From UBA2377 sp964525935 (GTDB taxonomy: Bacteria; Verrucomicrobiota; Verrucomicrobiia; Opitutales; Opitutaceae): 64,000 nt of DNA. Both the position numbers and the translations under genes were made by a program. The notes below the pieces were generated by a model, which did no database searches, was not told where the DNA came from, and was given only the letters and a program-made list of their open reading frames with translations. The stretch spans positions 186,001 to 250,000 of the forward strand of contig CAZGJZ010000008.1 of NCBI GenBank assembly GCA_964525935.1. The letters run 5' to 3'. Shown one piece after another: positions 19,345 through 27,983 of this stretch (positions are counted from its first letter, which is position 1; every line of letters starts with the position of its first letter).

Positions 19345-20835
19345 ATGAATCTTCACCCAACGCGCGAAGCGTTCATTCGTCTCAGTGCCCAGGGCAATAT
19401 TGTGCCGGTTTACACCGACCTCATGGCGGATTTTGAGACCCCGGTTTCCGCTTACGCCAAGCTCAAGGAAGCCGGTCCTTCCTACCTGCTCGAATCCGTC
19501 GAGGGCGGCGACACCCTCTCGCGTTACAGCTTCATCGGCTGCCGCCCGCGCAAGATCTTCATTTGCGGTCCCGAGACCACCGAGATTCGCGTGCCCGGCC
19601 GCCCCGCCGAGAAAATTCCCACGCCAAGCGACCCGCTCACGCTGATCTCCGATGAGATGAAGCAATTCAAGCCAGTCAGCCTGCCCGGCCTGCCCCGTTT
19701 CACCGGCGGCGCCGTCGGGTTCGTCGGCTACGAATACGTCATGCGGGTCGAACCGACCGTGCCCGTGGCTGCCAAGGACGAACTCGGCACCCCGCTGCTC
19801 TACTTCATGCTGTCCGACTCGTTGCTGATCTTTGATCGCGCGAAGCAGACGCTGCGCCTGTGCGTCAACGCCCACATTCGCGGCGATGATGCCGGGGCGG
19901 CTTATGACGCGGCCGCAGCCGAACTGCACGAATTATACCGCCTGCTCCAGCGGCCCAGCACCCTCGCGCCCGCTCCGCTCGTCGAGCCGGCGAAGATCGC
20001 CGTGCCGCCAGGCAACTTCACCCGCGCCCGCTTCGAGCAGTCCGTGCAGGATTCCAAAGAATACATCCGTGCCGGTGATATCATCCAGGTCGTCGGCGCC
20101 CAGCGTTTTTCCAAGCCCTTCACCAAGTCCCCGCTCGATCTCTATCGCGCCCTGCGCACGGTGAACCCGTCGCCCTATATGTTTATTTTGGAGGCGGGTG
20201 ACTTCTCCATCGTGGGTGCCTCACCCGAGGTCCACGTGCGCCTCACGGACGGTCTCGTCGAAATCCGCCCCATCGCCGGAACCCGCAAGCGCGGCGCCAC
20301 CGCCGCCGAAGACGCCGCCCTCGAGAAGGAGCTGCTCGCCGACGCCAAGGAAAAGGCCGAGCACCTCATGCTGGTCGACCTCGCCCGCAATGACATCGGT
20401 CGCGTGTGCGAATTCGGCAGCGTCACGGTCCCCGACTTCATGACCGTCGAGCGCTACTCGCATGTCATGCACATCGTTTCGCAAGTCGAGGGTCGCATCG
20501 CTCCCGGCAAGGACGCTTACGACCTCATGCGTGCCACCTTCCCTGCCGGCACCGTGAGCGGCGCCCCCAAGATCCGTGCCATGCAGATCATCTCGCAGAT
20601 CGAGCAACTTCAGCGCGGGTTTTACGCCGGCGCGCTCGGCTATTTCGGCTACGACGGCAACATGGACACCTGCATCACCCTGCGCACGGCGATGCTGAAG
20701 AATGGCCAGGTCTATATCCAAGCTGGCGGCGGCTGGGTCGCCGACTCCGTGCCGGCCGAGGAATATCAGGAGACGATCAACAAAGCCTCCGCCCTCTTCA
20801 AAGCCGTCGCGATGGCCGAACAGTTCCCGGCGTAA
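19345..20835 (+). CDS. trpE: Anthranilate synthase component I
   Basis: A 496-residue chorismate-utilising enzyme that forms anthranilate with the glutaminase TrpG, the first step of tryptophan synthesis. The N-terminal domain keeps the tryptophan feedback-site motif LLES (48-51) followed by RYSFIG, so it should be Trp-inhibited. The C-terminal chorismate-binding domain shows SPEVHVRL, IRPIAGTRKRG, LMLVDLARNDIGRV and PAGTVSGAPKIRAMQII. No trpG, trpD or other trp gene is present; instead it lies 24 bases behind glmS, so the trp pathway is dispersed in this genome. No attenuator-like leader is visible in that short gap. Confidence 0.95.
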   Translation: MNLHPTREAFIRLSAQGNIVPVYTDLMADFETPVSAYAKLKEAGPSYLLESVEGGDTLSRYSFIGCRPRKIFICGPETTEIRVPGRPAEKIPTPSDPLTLISDEMKQFKPVSLPGLPRFTGGAVGFVGYEYVMRVEPTVPVAAKDELGTPLLYFMLSDSLLIFDRAKQTLRLCVNAHIRGDDAGAAYDAAAAELHELYRLLQRPSTLAPAPLVEPAKIAVPPGNFTRARFEQSVQDSKEYIRAGDIIQVVGAQRFSKPFTKSPLDLYRALRTVNPSPYMFILEAGDFSIVGASPEVHVRLTDGLVEIRPIAGTRKRGATAAEDAALEKELLADAKEKAEHLMLVDLARNDIGRVCEFGSVTVPDFMTVERYSHVMHIVSQVEGRIAPGKDAYDLMRATFPAGTVSGAPKIRAMQIISQIEQLQRGFYAGALGYFGYDGNMDTCITLRTAMLKNGQVYIQAGGGWVADSVPAEEYQETINKASALFKAVAMAEQFPA

Positions 20836-20860
20836 CTCGCCGTGGCTCACCCAGCCCTTT

Positions 20861-21316
20861 CTATTTGAGGAAGCGAACCATCGCTTCACTGCCCCGAAAG
20901 CCGCGGCGTTCGTAGAAGCCCACGCTTTCTTCGGACGGCCAGACTACGATGAATTCCATGTCACTCGACATCGCCCATGCCACGGCGGCATCCATCAGAC
21001 GGCCACCAATTCCGCCATTCCGCACGTTCTCCTCGACGTAGACATTTGTCATGTAGGCAAAACGGCTCCCAAACTCACCCGGCCGCGGTAGCTTGGGAAT
21101 AAGCTCAAGATAAAGATTACCTATCAGCCGGTTTTCTGAATCAGCCACCCAGATTTTCCAGCGCTCCGCGCTCAGCGCTTCCGTCACGAACAGTGCAAAT
21201 TCCTGAATAAACGCTTCACGGGTCTGACGTGCAGCCGCGACTTGATCGGGAGAAAAATCCCACCTCAGCCGTGCCAATTCCAGAATATCACCGGCGTTTG
21301 CTTCACGGATAATCAT
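20861..21316 (-). CDS. GNAT family N-acetyltransferase
   Basis: A 151-residue protein with a complete GNAT fold: MIIREANAGDILELARLRWD at the start, an acceptor-site helix, beta-4 with GNLYLELIP, beta-4/alpha-3 with the acetyl-CoA pyrophosphate loop VRNGGIGGRLMDAAV (a Q/R-x-x-G-x-G/A variant), and a final SVGFYERRGFRG typical of the C-terminal strand. The substrate cannot be predicted. It is a stand-alone minus-strand gene converging on trpE, with a 265-base intergenic region up to the sigma factor gene. Confidence 0.85.
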   Translation of the reverse strand: MIIREANAGDILELARLRWDFSPDQVAAARQTREAFIQEFALFVTEALSAERWKIWVADSENRLIGNLYLELIPKLPRPGEFGSRFAYMTNVYVEENVRNGGIGGRLMDAAVAWAMSSDMEFIVVWPSEESVGFYERRGFRGSEAMVRFLK

Positions 21317-21391
21317 GGTTTCCTTGGCCTGGCATTACCTTGCCGGACTCAAATATCGCAGCAAGAATGTGCGCGACACCGATTCCTGCTG

Positions 21392-21456
21392 TTTTGCGCC
21401 ATTTGGCCCACTTTGCGCCCTTATTTTGCGCCACCGTGACGCAGTCAATTTGTGCC
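21392..21456. repeat. Four short TTTGCGCC-type direct repeats upstream of the sigma gene
   Basis: TTTTGCGCC at 21392-21400, TTTGCGCC at 21412-21419, TTTTGCGCC at 21424-21432 and the variant TTTGTGCC at 21449-21456 lie in the same orientation in the intergenic region between the acetyltransferase start and the sigma factor start at 21582. The spacing (12-25 bases) is compatible with a multi-site operator. No binding protein is identifiable. Confidence 0.5.
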
Positions 21457-21581
21457 ATTTCGCTGCTCTACGAGGGTGGAAACCGTAACCGACGTTGGAA
21501 TGGTTTAGGCTCAAGCAATCTGGAATAATCGTTCGGAACTTCACTCCCACCTAAGAGACTAAAATACAAAGGATTTTCATC

Positions 21582-22658
21582 ATGGCCCTCAAACTCAAGT
21601 CCAGCCGTTCCTCCACTGAGTCCGATGAGACCGCCGAGACCGTTGCACCGGTCGCGACGATTGTCCAATACGACTCGCCTCCTTCCTTCCTTGAAAAGGC
21701 CGAGCCTGCGGTTGAAGCGCCCATCCCTCATGGTGAACGTAGCAATTTGCAGCTCTACCTCCAGGAGATTGGCAAGACCGCCCTTCTCACCATTGAGGAG
21801 GAAATCCAGCTCGCGAAGCGCATCCGGCGTGGCGACAAGGCCGCCCGCGATCACATGATCTCGGCCAACCTGCGTCTCGTCGTAAAGATCGCGATGGACT
21901 ACAAGGACTTCGGCCTCCCGCTCCTCGACCTTATCAGCGAGGGCAATATCGGCCTCATCAAGGCCGTCGAGCGCTTCGATCCGCGCAAGGGTGGCAAGCT
22001 TTCCACCTACGCCGCCTGGTGGATCAAACAGTCCATCAAGCGCGCTCTCGCCAACCAGTCCAAGACCATCCGCCTGCCCGTGCATCTTGTGGACAAGATT
22101 TCCAAGATGCGCCGCACCGCCATGAAGCTCACCGAGGAACTCGGCCGTGAGCCCACCGACGAAGAGTTGGCCATGGAGCTGCAGATTCCCACCAGCAAGG
22201 TCGCCCACCTCAAGTCGGTGAGTGTGCGTCCCGCGTCCCTCGACGCGCCTGTCGGCGAAGACGGCGACTCCTCGACCTTCGGTGAAATTGTCGGCGACGA
22301 AAACGCCGCCAGTCCCTCCGAGAGCCTGCAGGATCGCAATCAGAGCACCGACCTTCACGCGATGATCGACTCCCTTGACGAGCGCGAGGCAGAGATCATC
22401 AAGCTGCGCTTCGGTCTCGACGGTCGCGATGAACTCACGCTGGAGGAAGTGGGCAAAAAGTTCCACGTCACCCGTGAACGCATCCGCCAGCTCGAATACC
22501 TCGCCATCACGAAAATGCGCAAGGCCATCGCCAAGCACGAGGCCATCCGCACCACGGAGGAAATCGAGGAGGAGGATCGCCTGCGTGAGCGCCACCTCGT
22601 CATCCGCGAGTTTGTCGAGAGCAAGACGCGTCAATCCGCCAAGGCCGGTCGAAACTGA
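21582..22658 (+). CDS. RNA polymerase sigma-70 factor, RpoD/SigA-like
   Basis: A 358-residue group 1/2 sigma factor. Region 1.2 has SNLQLYLQEIGKTALLT (about 54-70), region 2 the complete core-binding and -10-recognition block (ANLRLVVKIAMDYKDFG, LISEGNIGLIKAVERFD, STYAAWWIKQSIKRALA), region 3 RTAMKLTEELGREPTDEEL, and region 4.2 LTLEEVGKKFHVTRERIRQ with LEYLAITKMRK. Region 1.1 is replaced by a short, low-complexity Ser/Thr/Glu N-terminus, so it could be either the principal sigma or an RpoS-like group 2 factor. It continues about 25 residues past region 4. It stands alone, with short direct repeats upstream and a terminator downstream. Confidence 0.92.
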   Translation: MALKLKSSRSSTESDETAETVAPVATIVQYDSPPSFLEKAEPAVEAPIPHGERSNLQLYLQEIGKTALLTIEEEIQLAKRIRRGDKAARDHMISANLRLVVKIAMDYKDFGLPLLDLISEGNIGLIKAVERFDPRKGGKLSTYAAWWIKQSIKRALANQSKTIRLPVHLVDKISKMRRTAMKLTEELGREPTDEELAMELQIPTSKVAHLKSVSVRPASLDAPVGEDGDSSTFGEIVGDENAASPSESLQDRNQSTDLHAMIDSLDEREAEIIKLRFGLDGRDELTLEEVGKKFHVTRERIRQLEYLAITKMRKAIAKHEAIRTTEEIEEEDRLRERHLVIREFVESKTRQSAKAGRN

Positions 22659-22680
22659 GCCATCTCAACCGCCATCCACG

Positions 22681-22707
22681 AAAGCCGGCCTCACCGCCGG
22701 CTTTTTT
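22681..22707 (+). terminator. Intrinsic terminator after the sigma factor gene
   Basis: AAAGCCGGC (22681-22689) pairs perfectly with GCCGGCTTT (22696-22704) and is followed by further T to 22707. The hairpin overlaps the last codons and the stop of the convergent gene ending at 22691. Confidence 0.85.
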
Positions 22708-25414
22708 GTTTGGGCGCTAACACCCGGGCATCGAGGTATTCGGCATCGTGATCACGCAAAATCGCATCGAATACGATCGGCGTGGCCGAAGGCGCCAGTG
22801 CCCGCCACGCGTTCAGCCGCTTGAGCTCAGCAGGCAAAAGACTGCGCACTGGTGCGTAGGTATCCCACAAGACACCCGCCGCATCCCGAGCGATACCGGC
22901 CGCGAGCCACAAACCGACGCGATCCTTCAGCATGACCGCTGCAGCCGCCGGCTTGTCGCTGCCCTCCAGCAATAACGCCAGCGAGGGCGCCAGTTTCAGA
23001 TTTGGCGCCGCGACTTTGTCGAGAAACCCCACCGCATTAGCCAGAGTCTTAGGCGGCCTGGCGGCGCCGAGCCGAAGATGCAGCGTGATACCGCGCACCG
23101 CCGCTTGCTGGGCGATGTGCTGCACCCCTCGCATCAGCGCGGCCTCCGCTTCCTCAGCTGTTATATTATTCTCCGGCAAACGATGCAGGGAAAAGATCAG
23201 ATCCTTCGCGCCCAGCAGCTCCAATTTGCCCAGCAACTGTTCGATCACCGCCATGCTGGCCGCGTAATCATCCGGCACGGCATCGATCAGCCGCAGCGTA
23301 GGATAAAGATTAAGTCCGGAGCTCAAATCGGCCACGACCTGCAACCCCTGCCGGCGAATCCACCCCGCCTCAGCTCGCAGCACCGCTATTTCCCGATCGT
23401 TAAAATACCTCCAATCCACGACGACGCCGTCAAAGTGCTCAAAGAAAGTTGGCCGCGCCAGAAGCTCCTCCTTGATCGATCGTCCGCCGCGCAAGGTCAG
23501 CCAGCGCCCCGTCGGTCTTGGCGCTGGCACCAAGGAACGGTCCGCCGCCACCCCACGCTCCGCGACTCGGACAGCAAAGATTCGCATGTCACCACCCGCG
23601 ATCACTTCAGCGCTGCCAGTGCCCATCGCCGAGCCCGTCAGACTCTCCGGAAGATAACCGACGGCCGTTTTTTCCGTATCATCCAGTGTCAATTCCCGTT
23701 GGGCCAAGATCCGGCCGCAGCGCGACACGATCTGAAACGGCGTTGCGCGCCAGCCATTGTTGGCGATGCCCACCACATATTCGCCGCGGGCCTTCCGGCA
23801 AGTGACAACACTGAGACCTTCGCCCTCGACCACAAAGAGCTGCTGGGCTGAGAAAATCTCGCCGAGTTTGCGTCGCACCTCCGGCACGAGCACAAACGGC
23901 TTGGCCAACGGGCGGTCGACCTCGTTCTTCAACGGGGTTTTCAACGCGACCGGTTTCACGCCGAAGGCACTCGCGAACAAGGTCACGCGTCCGCGGCCGT
24001 GGCGAAAATCCGTCGTCGTTTTCACCGTCGTTAGACCCGCGATGCCGCCGGGCAATTTTGCGAGATTACCCGCAGTCAGCACCAAATGACCGCCGGCCTC
24101 CACGTATGCTTCGAGTTTATCGCGCAACTCCTGACCACCGCTCAGTTCTCCTGCCACGACCAGCACGGGATAGCGCGCCAGCAACCAGGCAGCCGCATCG
24201 CTCAATAAACAGTCCGCGATATCGCCATACGGGGTCGGCACATTGAAGCCCGACTCATCATGAAAATACGAGGAATCCTGATAACCGGGATAGAGCAGAT
24301 CGATCACCGCGTCGGTCAAGTAGTCGCCCGCCCCGTAAGGCAGATTGCCCCACACGCGATAAACATTGCTCGTGTAAAGATGGCGCGGAAACGACCAACC
24401 CGAATGGAAATCCAGCAACAACGCCACGGGCGTATGCATCACACCCGGCTGTCCGTGGGCTTTAACCCAGCGCTGTGCCGCCTGCTGAATGAGGCCGAGC
24501 GGCGTGATTTTTCCGGCTTCGATCCAGTTGTTCTCAAACCCGACAAAGACGCTGTTGTAGAGCACGTGCGTGTAGAGCAGGCGCTTCAACAGGCTGAGAC
24601 TGCTGCCCTTCGTCGGGCCATATTCCTCGTATTCGGTGCGGCCTTCCGTCCCGTAGCTCTTGTAGCCCCAGCGGTTGTAGACCGACGCGTTACCGAACCA
24701 TGGCACGCCGTATTGCTTTCCCGCCCCACGAATAAAGGCGTAATACACCTGGCTGTTCGGCAACGCCTGCGCCGTCTCGGCACCGATCAGCGTGTATGTG
24801 CCCTCCTTGAGAAAATAGTGCCCGAAATTGAGTGAGACGAGCGTCGCGTGACGGTGCCCGAGATCGTCGCCCATCCGCTCGAAGTGGCGTTGGAAATTGA
24901 GATACTGCTCGAATCTCCCACCCGATACCGGCGTCAACTGTGCCGCATAGAGACTGATGTAGCGCCCGTCCTGTTCACCAATGTCGGTGCCAAACCAGCG
25001 CTCGCCGAGTTTCGCCGACAGCAGGGCGAGTTGCTCGGGCGGAGCCTTGAATTGCGTCCAGTAGCCGCCCGGTCCGGAGCCCGGAACGTAGCCCCAAATG
25101 TCGAAAAGATAGAGTCCGCGGCGTTTAATCTCATCGGCCAGCTCGCCGAGATTCTTTGCGAACAGCACGGGATACGATGGCCAGATGATGTCACCCAAGG
25201 CGTGAGTGCGGGTGTATAGCTCGATCTCCTCCACCGCGTTGACGATCCGGTCGTCCTTGATCTCGAACGAACGCAGCGCGGTAAAATGTGTGCGACCTTC
25301 AAACGTGTCCCACGAGGGCGGCTGCACGGCGCGGCGCCGATAATCGGGATGCTCACGCGGTTCGAGCAGGTGGGAGTAAACGCGAATCGGCTGGGGGCGG
25401 CGGGGAGTAGGCAT
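22691..25414 (-). CDS. Large two-domain protein, glycosidase-like TIM barrel plus second barrel; function unknown
   Basis: A 907-residue protein without signal peptide or membrane helix. I do not recognise the family with certainty. Residues ~1-400 are rich in aromatic and acidic residues (GAETAQALPNSQVYYAFIRG, GVPWFGNASVYNRWGYKSYG, FVGFENNWIEAG) in a way seen in TIM-barrel glycoside hydrolases. The middle has a glutaminase-like/beta-galactosidase-trimerisation type segment (YPVLVVAGELSGGQELRDKL, then GGHLVLTAGNLAKLPGG). The last ~250 residues look like a xylose-isomerase-like barrel (YAASMAVIEQLLGKLELLGA, DLIFSLHRLPENN). A cytoplasmic carbohydrate-active role is inferred only. The gene converges on the sigma gene and is separated from rpsA by a terminator. 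Confidence 0.6.
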   Translation of the reverse strand: MPTPRRPQPIRVYSHLLEPREHPDYRRRAVQPPSWDTFEGRTHFTALRSFEIKDDRIVNAVEEIELYTRTHALGDIIWPSYPVLFAKNLGELADEIKRRGLYLFDIWGYVPGSGPGGYWTQFKAPPEQLALLSAKLGERWFGTDIGEQDGRYISLYAAQLTPVSGGRFEQYLNFQRHFERMGDDLGHRHATLVSLNFGHYFLKEGTYTLIGAETAQALPNSQVYYAFIRGAGKQYGVPWFGNASVYNRWGYKSYGTEGRTEYEEYGPTKGSSLSLLKRLLYTHVLYNSVFVGFENNWIEAGKITPLGLIQQAAQRWVKAHGQPGVMHTPVALLLDFHSGWSFPRHLYTSNVYRVWGNLPYGAGDYLTDAVIDLLYPGYQDSSYFHDESGFNVPTPYGDIADCLLSDAAAWLLARYPVLVVAGELSGGQELRDKLEAYVEAGGHLVLTAGNLAKLPGGIAGLTTVKTTTDFRHGRGRVTLFASAFGVKPVALKTPLKNEVDRPLAKPFVLVPEVRRKLGEIFSAQQLFVVEGEGLSVVTCRKARGEYVVGIANNGWRATPFQIVSRCGRILAQRELTLDDTEKTAVGYLPESLTGSAMGTGSAEVIAGGDMRIFAVRVAERGVAADRSLVPAPRPTGRWLTLRGGRSIKEELLARPTFFEHFDGVVVDWRYFNDREIAVLRAEAGWIRRQGLQVVADLSSGLNLYPTLRLIDAVPDDYAASMAVIEQLLGKLELLGAKDLIFSLHRLPENNITAEEAEAALMRGVQHIAQQAAVRGITLHLRLGAARPPKTLANAVGFLDKVAAPNLKLAPSLALLLEGSDKPAAAAVMLKDRVGLWLAAGIARDAAGVLWDTYAPVRSLLPAELKRLNAWRALAPSATPIVFDAILRDHDAEYLDARVLAPKQKSRR

Positions 25415-25473
25415 TTGGTGGGGGATGAACTAAAGCCGACGGGATTGACAGTGCCTGTCCGACAGCCGGCAAA

Positions 25474-25504
25474 TAAAAAAGCCGCCCGGATTGCTCCGGG
25501 CGGC
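25474..25504 (-). terminator. Intrinsic terminator after rpsA (minus strand)
   Basis: On the minus strand GCCGCCCGGA (plus 25495-25504) and TCCGGGCGGC (plus 25481-25490) form a 10-bp stem with a GCAA loop, followed by six T. It lies 31 bases beyond the rpsA stop. Confidence 0.9.
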
Positions 25505-25534
25505 TTGAAGTCTAAGCGGTCGACGCGAAGGGGC

Positions 25535-27205
25535 TTATTCCTTCTTGGCGGCCTCGTCGAGGATGTCGCCGAGGTTCATCATGTCGGTGCCAGCGGTGCG
25601 GCCGATCGCCTCGTAAGCCGAGGTCTCGGCGGCGAGCTGCTGCTCGGAGTAGTTCGCGGCCTTGATCGAGAGACCGAGACGACGCTCGTCGCGGTCGATC
25701 TTGATGACGCGGGCGGTGACCTGCTGGCCGGGCTTGAGCACGTCCTTGATCTTCTCGATGCGCTCCTCGCTGATCTGCGAGATGTGCACGAGGCCGTCGA
25801 TCCCGTCCTTGAGCTCCACGAAGGCGCCGAAGGAAGTGATCTTGGTGACGGTGCCGGTGACGACATCGCCGATGCGGAAGTGGCTGTCGATGTCGGACCA
25901 CGGATCGGTCGCGAGCTGCTTCATGCCGAGGCTGATGCGCTGCTGCGAAGGATCCACGTCGAGGACGATGGCGTCCACTTCGTCGCCCTTCTTGAGGACT
26001 TCGGACGGGTGGTTGACCTTGCGGGTCCACGACATGTCGGAAACATGCACCATGCCGTCGATACCTTCTTCGAGTTCGATGAAGGCGCCGTAGGTGGTCA
26101 TGTTGCGCACCTTGCCGCGGACGCGAGCGCCGATCGGGTAGTTGTGGCGGACCATGTCCCACGGGTTCGGCTCGAGTTGGCGGAGGCCGAGCGAGATCTT
26201 CTGCTCTTCCTTCTGGATGCCGAGAACGACTGCGTCCAATTCCTGACCGACCTTGAGGAGTTCGGAGGGCTTGGTGATGCGCTTCGTCCAGGACATCTCG
26301 GTGATGTGCACGAGGCCTTCGACGCCGGGTTCGATTTCGACGAACGCGCCGTAGGGCACGAGATTGACGACCTTGCCGTGAACCTTGGCGCCGACCGGGA
26401 ACTTGCGGTCGATTTCGTCCCACGGGTTCTTGGTGGTCTGCTTGAGACCGAGGGAAACGCGCTCTTTGTCGCGGTTCACTTCGATGATCATGACCTGAAT
26501 CTCTTCACCCTGCTTGAGCATTTCGGAGGGGTGCGAGATGCGGCCCCAGCTCATGTCGGTGATGTGGAGGAGGCCGTCCATGCCGTCGAGATCGATGAAC
26601 GCACCGAAATCGGTGATGTTCTTGACGATACCCTTGCGGACCTGGCCGGGCTGGATGCTGTCGAGGAGGTTGCGACGCTTGCTGGAGCGCTGTTCCTCGA
26701 TGAGCTCGCGGCGGGACAGAACGACGTTCTGGCGCTCGACGTTGATCTTGAGGACCTTGAAATCGTAGGTCTGGCCGACGTATTGATCGAGGTTCTTCGG
26801 GGGCTGGATGTCGATGTGCGACGCAGGCATGAAAGCGTCGACGCCGATGGAGATGATGAGACCGCCCTTGACCTTGGCCTTGACGCGGCCAGCGGCCACG
26901 GAGCCTTCAGGGAACTTGGTGAGGATGTTATCCCAGTTCTTCTTCTGTTCGGCCTTGTCGAAGGACACGATCGGATTGCCGTTCTTGTCTTCGAGCTTCT
27001 CGATGAGCACCTCGATCGTGGAGCCGATTTGCAGCTCGCCGATGTCGATGAACTCGGAAGCCGGAACGAGGGCCTCGGACTTGCCGCCGATGTCGACTAC
27101 GACTTCGTTCTGGCGGATTTCGGTGATAGTGCCCGGGACGATGGCGCCGGCCTTCAGCTTGTCGAAGGACGACTGTGCGAGCAACTCTTGCATTACTGAA
27201 CTCAT
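25535..27205 (-). CDS. rpsA: 30S ribosomal protein S1
   Basis: A 556-residue protein with six S1/OB-fold domains: two diverged N-terminal ones (KLKAGAIVPGTITEIRQNEV; AAGRVKAKVKGGLIISIGVD) and four strongly conserved ones, each with the pattern G-x-V-x-x-I/V-T/P-x-FGAFV/I ... GLVHI-x-x-MSW. It binds mRNA on the 30S subunit and is especially important for leaders without strong Shine-Dalgarno sequences, as is common in this window. The ATG at 27205 (MSSVMQELL) fits; an upstream in-frame ATG at 27253 adds 16 unlike residues. A 289-base region without a gene lies upstream, presumably the promoter and leader, in which I see no clear element. The expected terminator is present downstream. Confidence 0.96.
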   Translation of the reverse strand: MSSVMQELLAQSSFDKLKAGAIVPGTITEIRQNEVVVDIGGKSEALVPASEFIDIGELQIGSTIEVLIEKLEDKNGNPIVSFDKAEQKKNWDNILTKFPEGSVAAGRVKAKVKGGLIISIGVDAFMPASHIDIQPPKNLDQYVGQTYDFKVLKINVERQNVVLSRRELIEEQRSSKRRNLLDSIQPGQVRKGIVKNITDFGAFIDLDGMDGLLHITDMSWGRISHPSEMLKQGEEIQVMIIEVNRDKERVSLGLKQTTKNPWDEIDRKFPVGAKVHGKVVNLVPYGAFVEIEPGVEGLVHITEMSWTKRITKPSELLKVGQELDAVVLGIQKEEQKISLGLRQLEPNPWDMVRHNYPIGARVRGKVRNMTTYGAFIELEEGIDGMVHVSDMSWTRKVNHPSEVLKKGDEVDAIVLDVDPSQQRISLGMKQLATDPWSDIDSHFRIGDVVTGTVTKITSFGAFVELKDGIDGLVHISQISEERIEKIKDVLKPGQQVTARVIKIDRDERRLGLSIKAANYSEQQLAAETSAYEAIGRTAGTDMMNLGDILDEAAKKE

Positions 27206-27494
27206 ATGCGGAAACCGGCGAACAGAAGCCCCGCTCCACAGACTCCAATCCACCGGGATGGCCTTGCGGCCGTTGGTTGATGGTTACACTGACGGGAATA
27301 GCCGGAGGGAGCGTCGCGGCGACACCGGCTGAACCAATAACAATGCCGCGAACGGTCAGAATCGCCGCGGCGCCCTACCTGCAGCAAGCAGATTTTCAGG
27401 CGATTCGGGGCGTCACGCCCTCAGCAGGGTTAATCCCCAAATAGTCAAAGAGATGCGAGCCTACCAAAGCTCGTGAATCCGGTGCGCGACACGC

Positions 27495-27974
27495 TCAATC
27501 CCCCTCCGCCGCCGGCTTTTTTGCCTGTTCCTGCAAAGCCTGCTCGAGTTGGGCAAAGAACGAATCGTAGAGCCCGTGCTCGCGCAATGCCCGGTTCGTG
27601 GCCCCGGCCTTGAAGTCCGCCTCGCTCTGTTCGTGGATCAGCACCGCGACTTCCGTGTGCCGGTCGCCAAGCCCGCTAAGTTCAACCTTAAGGGTAAACT
27701 GCCGCGCCGCGCCATACACATCCGTGTTACGCAAACTGCTTTGCGCCTCCACCCTGCCCTGCGCGAGCTGCGTGCGCGTCAGCGTAAAACTCATGCGTTT
27801 GAGCGCGAGCTGTGACGCGAAAAACACGGTCTTCTCATCAACCTCAAACGTGCGGATCTGCGGTGGCACTTTGGCAAACGGGCCGGATCCGCTGGACGAT
27901 AGCGTGTCGCAGCCAGTCAAGGTTAGCAGTAAACCAAACAGACCCGCGAAGCCGAAGAGGAAACTGGTTTTCAT
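27495..27974 (-). CDS. Small lipoprotein of unknown function
   Basis: A 159-residue protein with a clear lipoprotein signal peptide: MKTSFLFGFAGLFGLLLTL followed by the lipobox LTGC (Cys22). The mature part (GPFAKVPPQIRTFEVDEKTV, then FTLKVELSGLGDRHTEVAVL) looks like a compact alpha/beta domain resembling DUF3568-type lipoproteins, but I cannot name the family. It ends in a helical, Glu/Gln/Ala-rich tail. It lies 9 bases behind aguA and is the last gene of the hisG-aguB-aguA operon. Confidence 0.75.
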   Translation of the reverse strand: MKTSFLFGFAGLFGLLLTLTGCDTLSSSGSGPFAKVPPQIRTFEVDEKTVFFASQLALKRMSFTLTRTQLAQGRVEAQSSLRNTDVYGAARQFTLKVELSGLGDRHTEVAVLIHEQSEADFKAGATNRALREHGLYDSFFAQLEQALQEQAKKPAAEGD

Positions 27975-27983
27975 GAAAACAGG

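Noticed and set aside
25286..27199. 637-codon plus-strand frame opposite rpsA
   Set aside because: The opposite strand encodes six clear S1 domains; the plus-strand product is repetitive Asp/Leu/Val/Glu, the usual antisense artefact.
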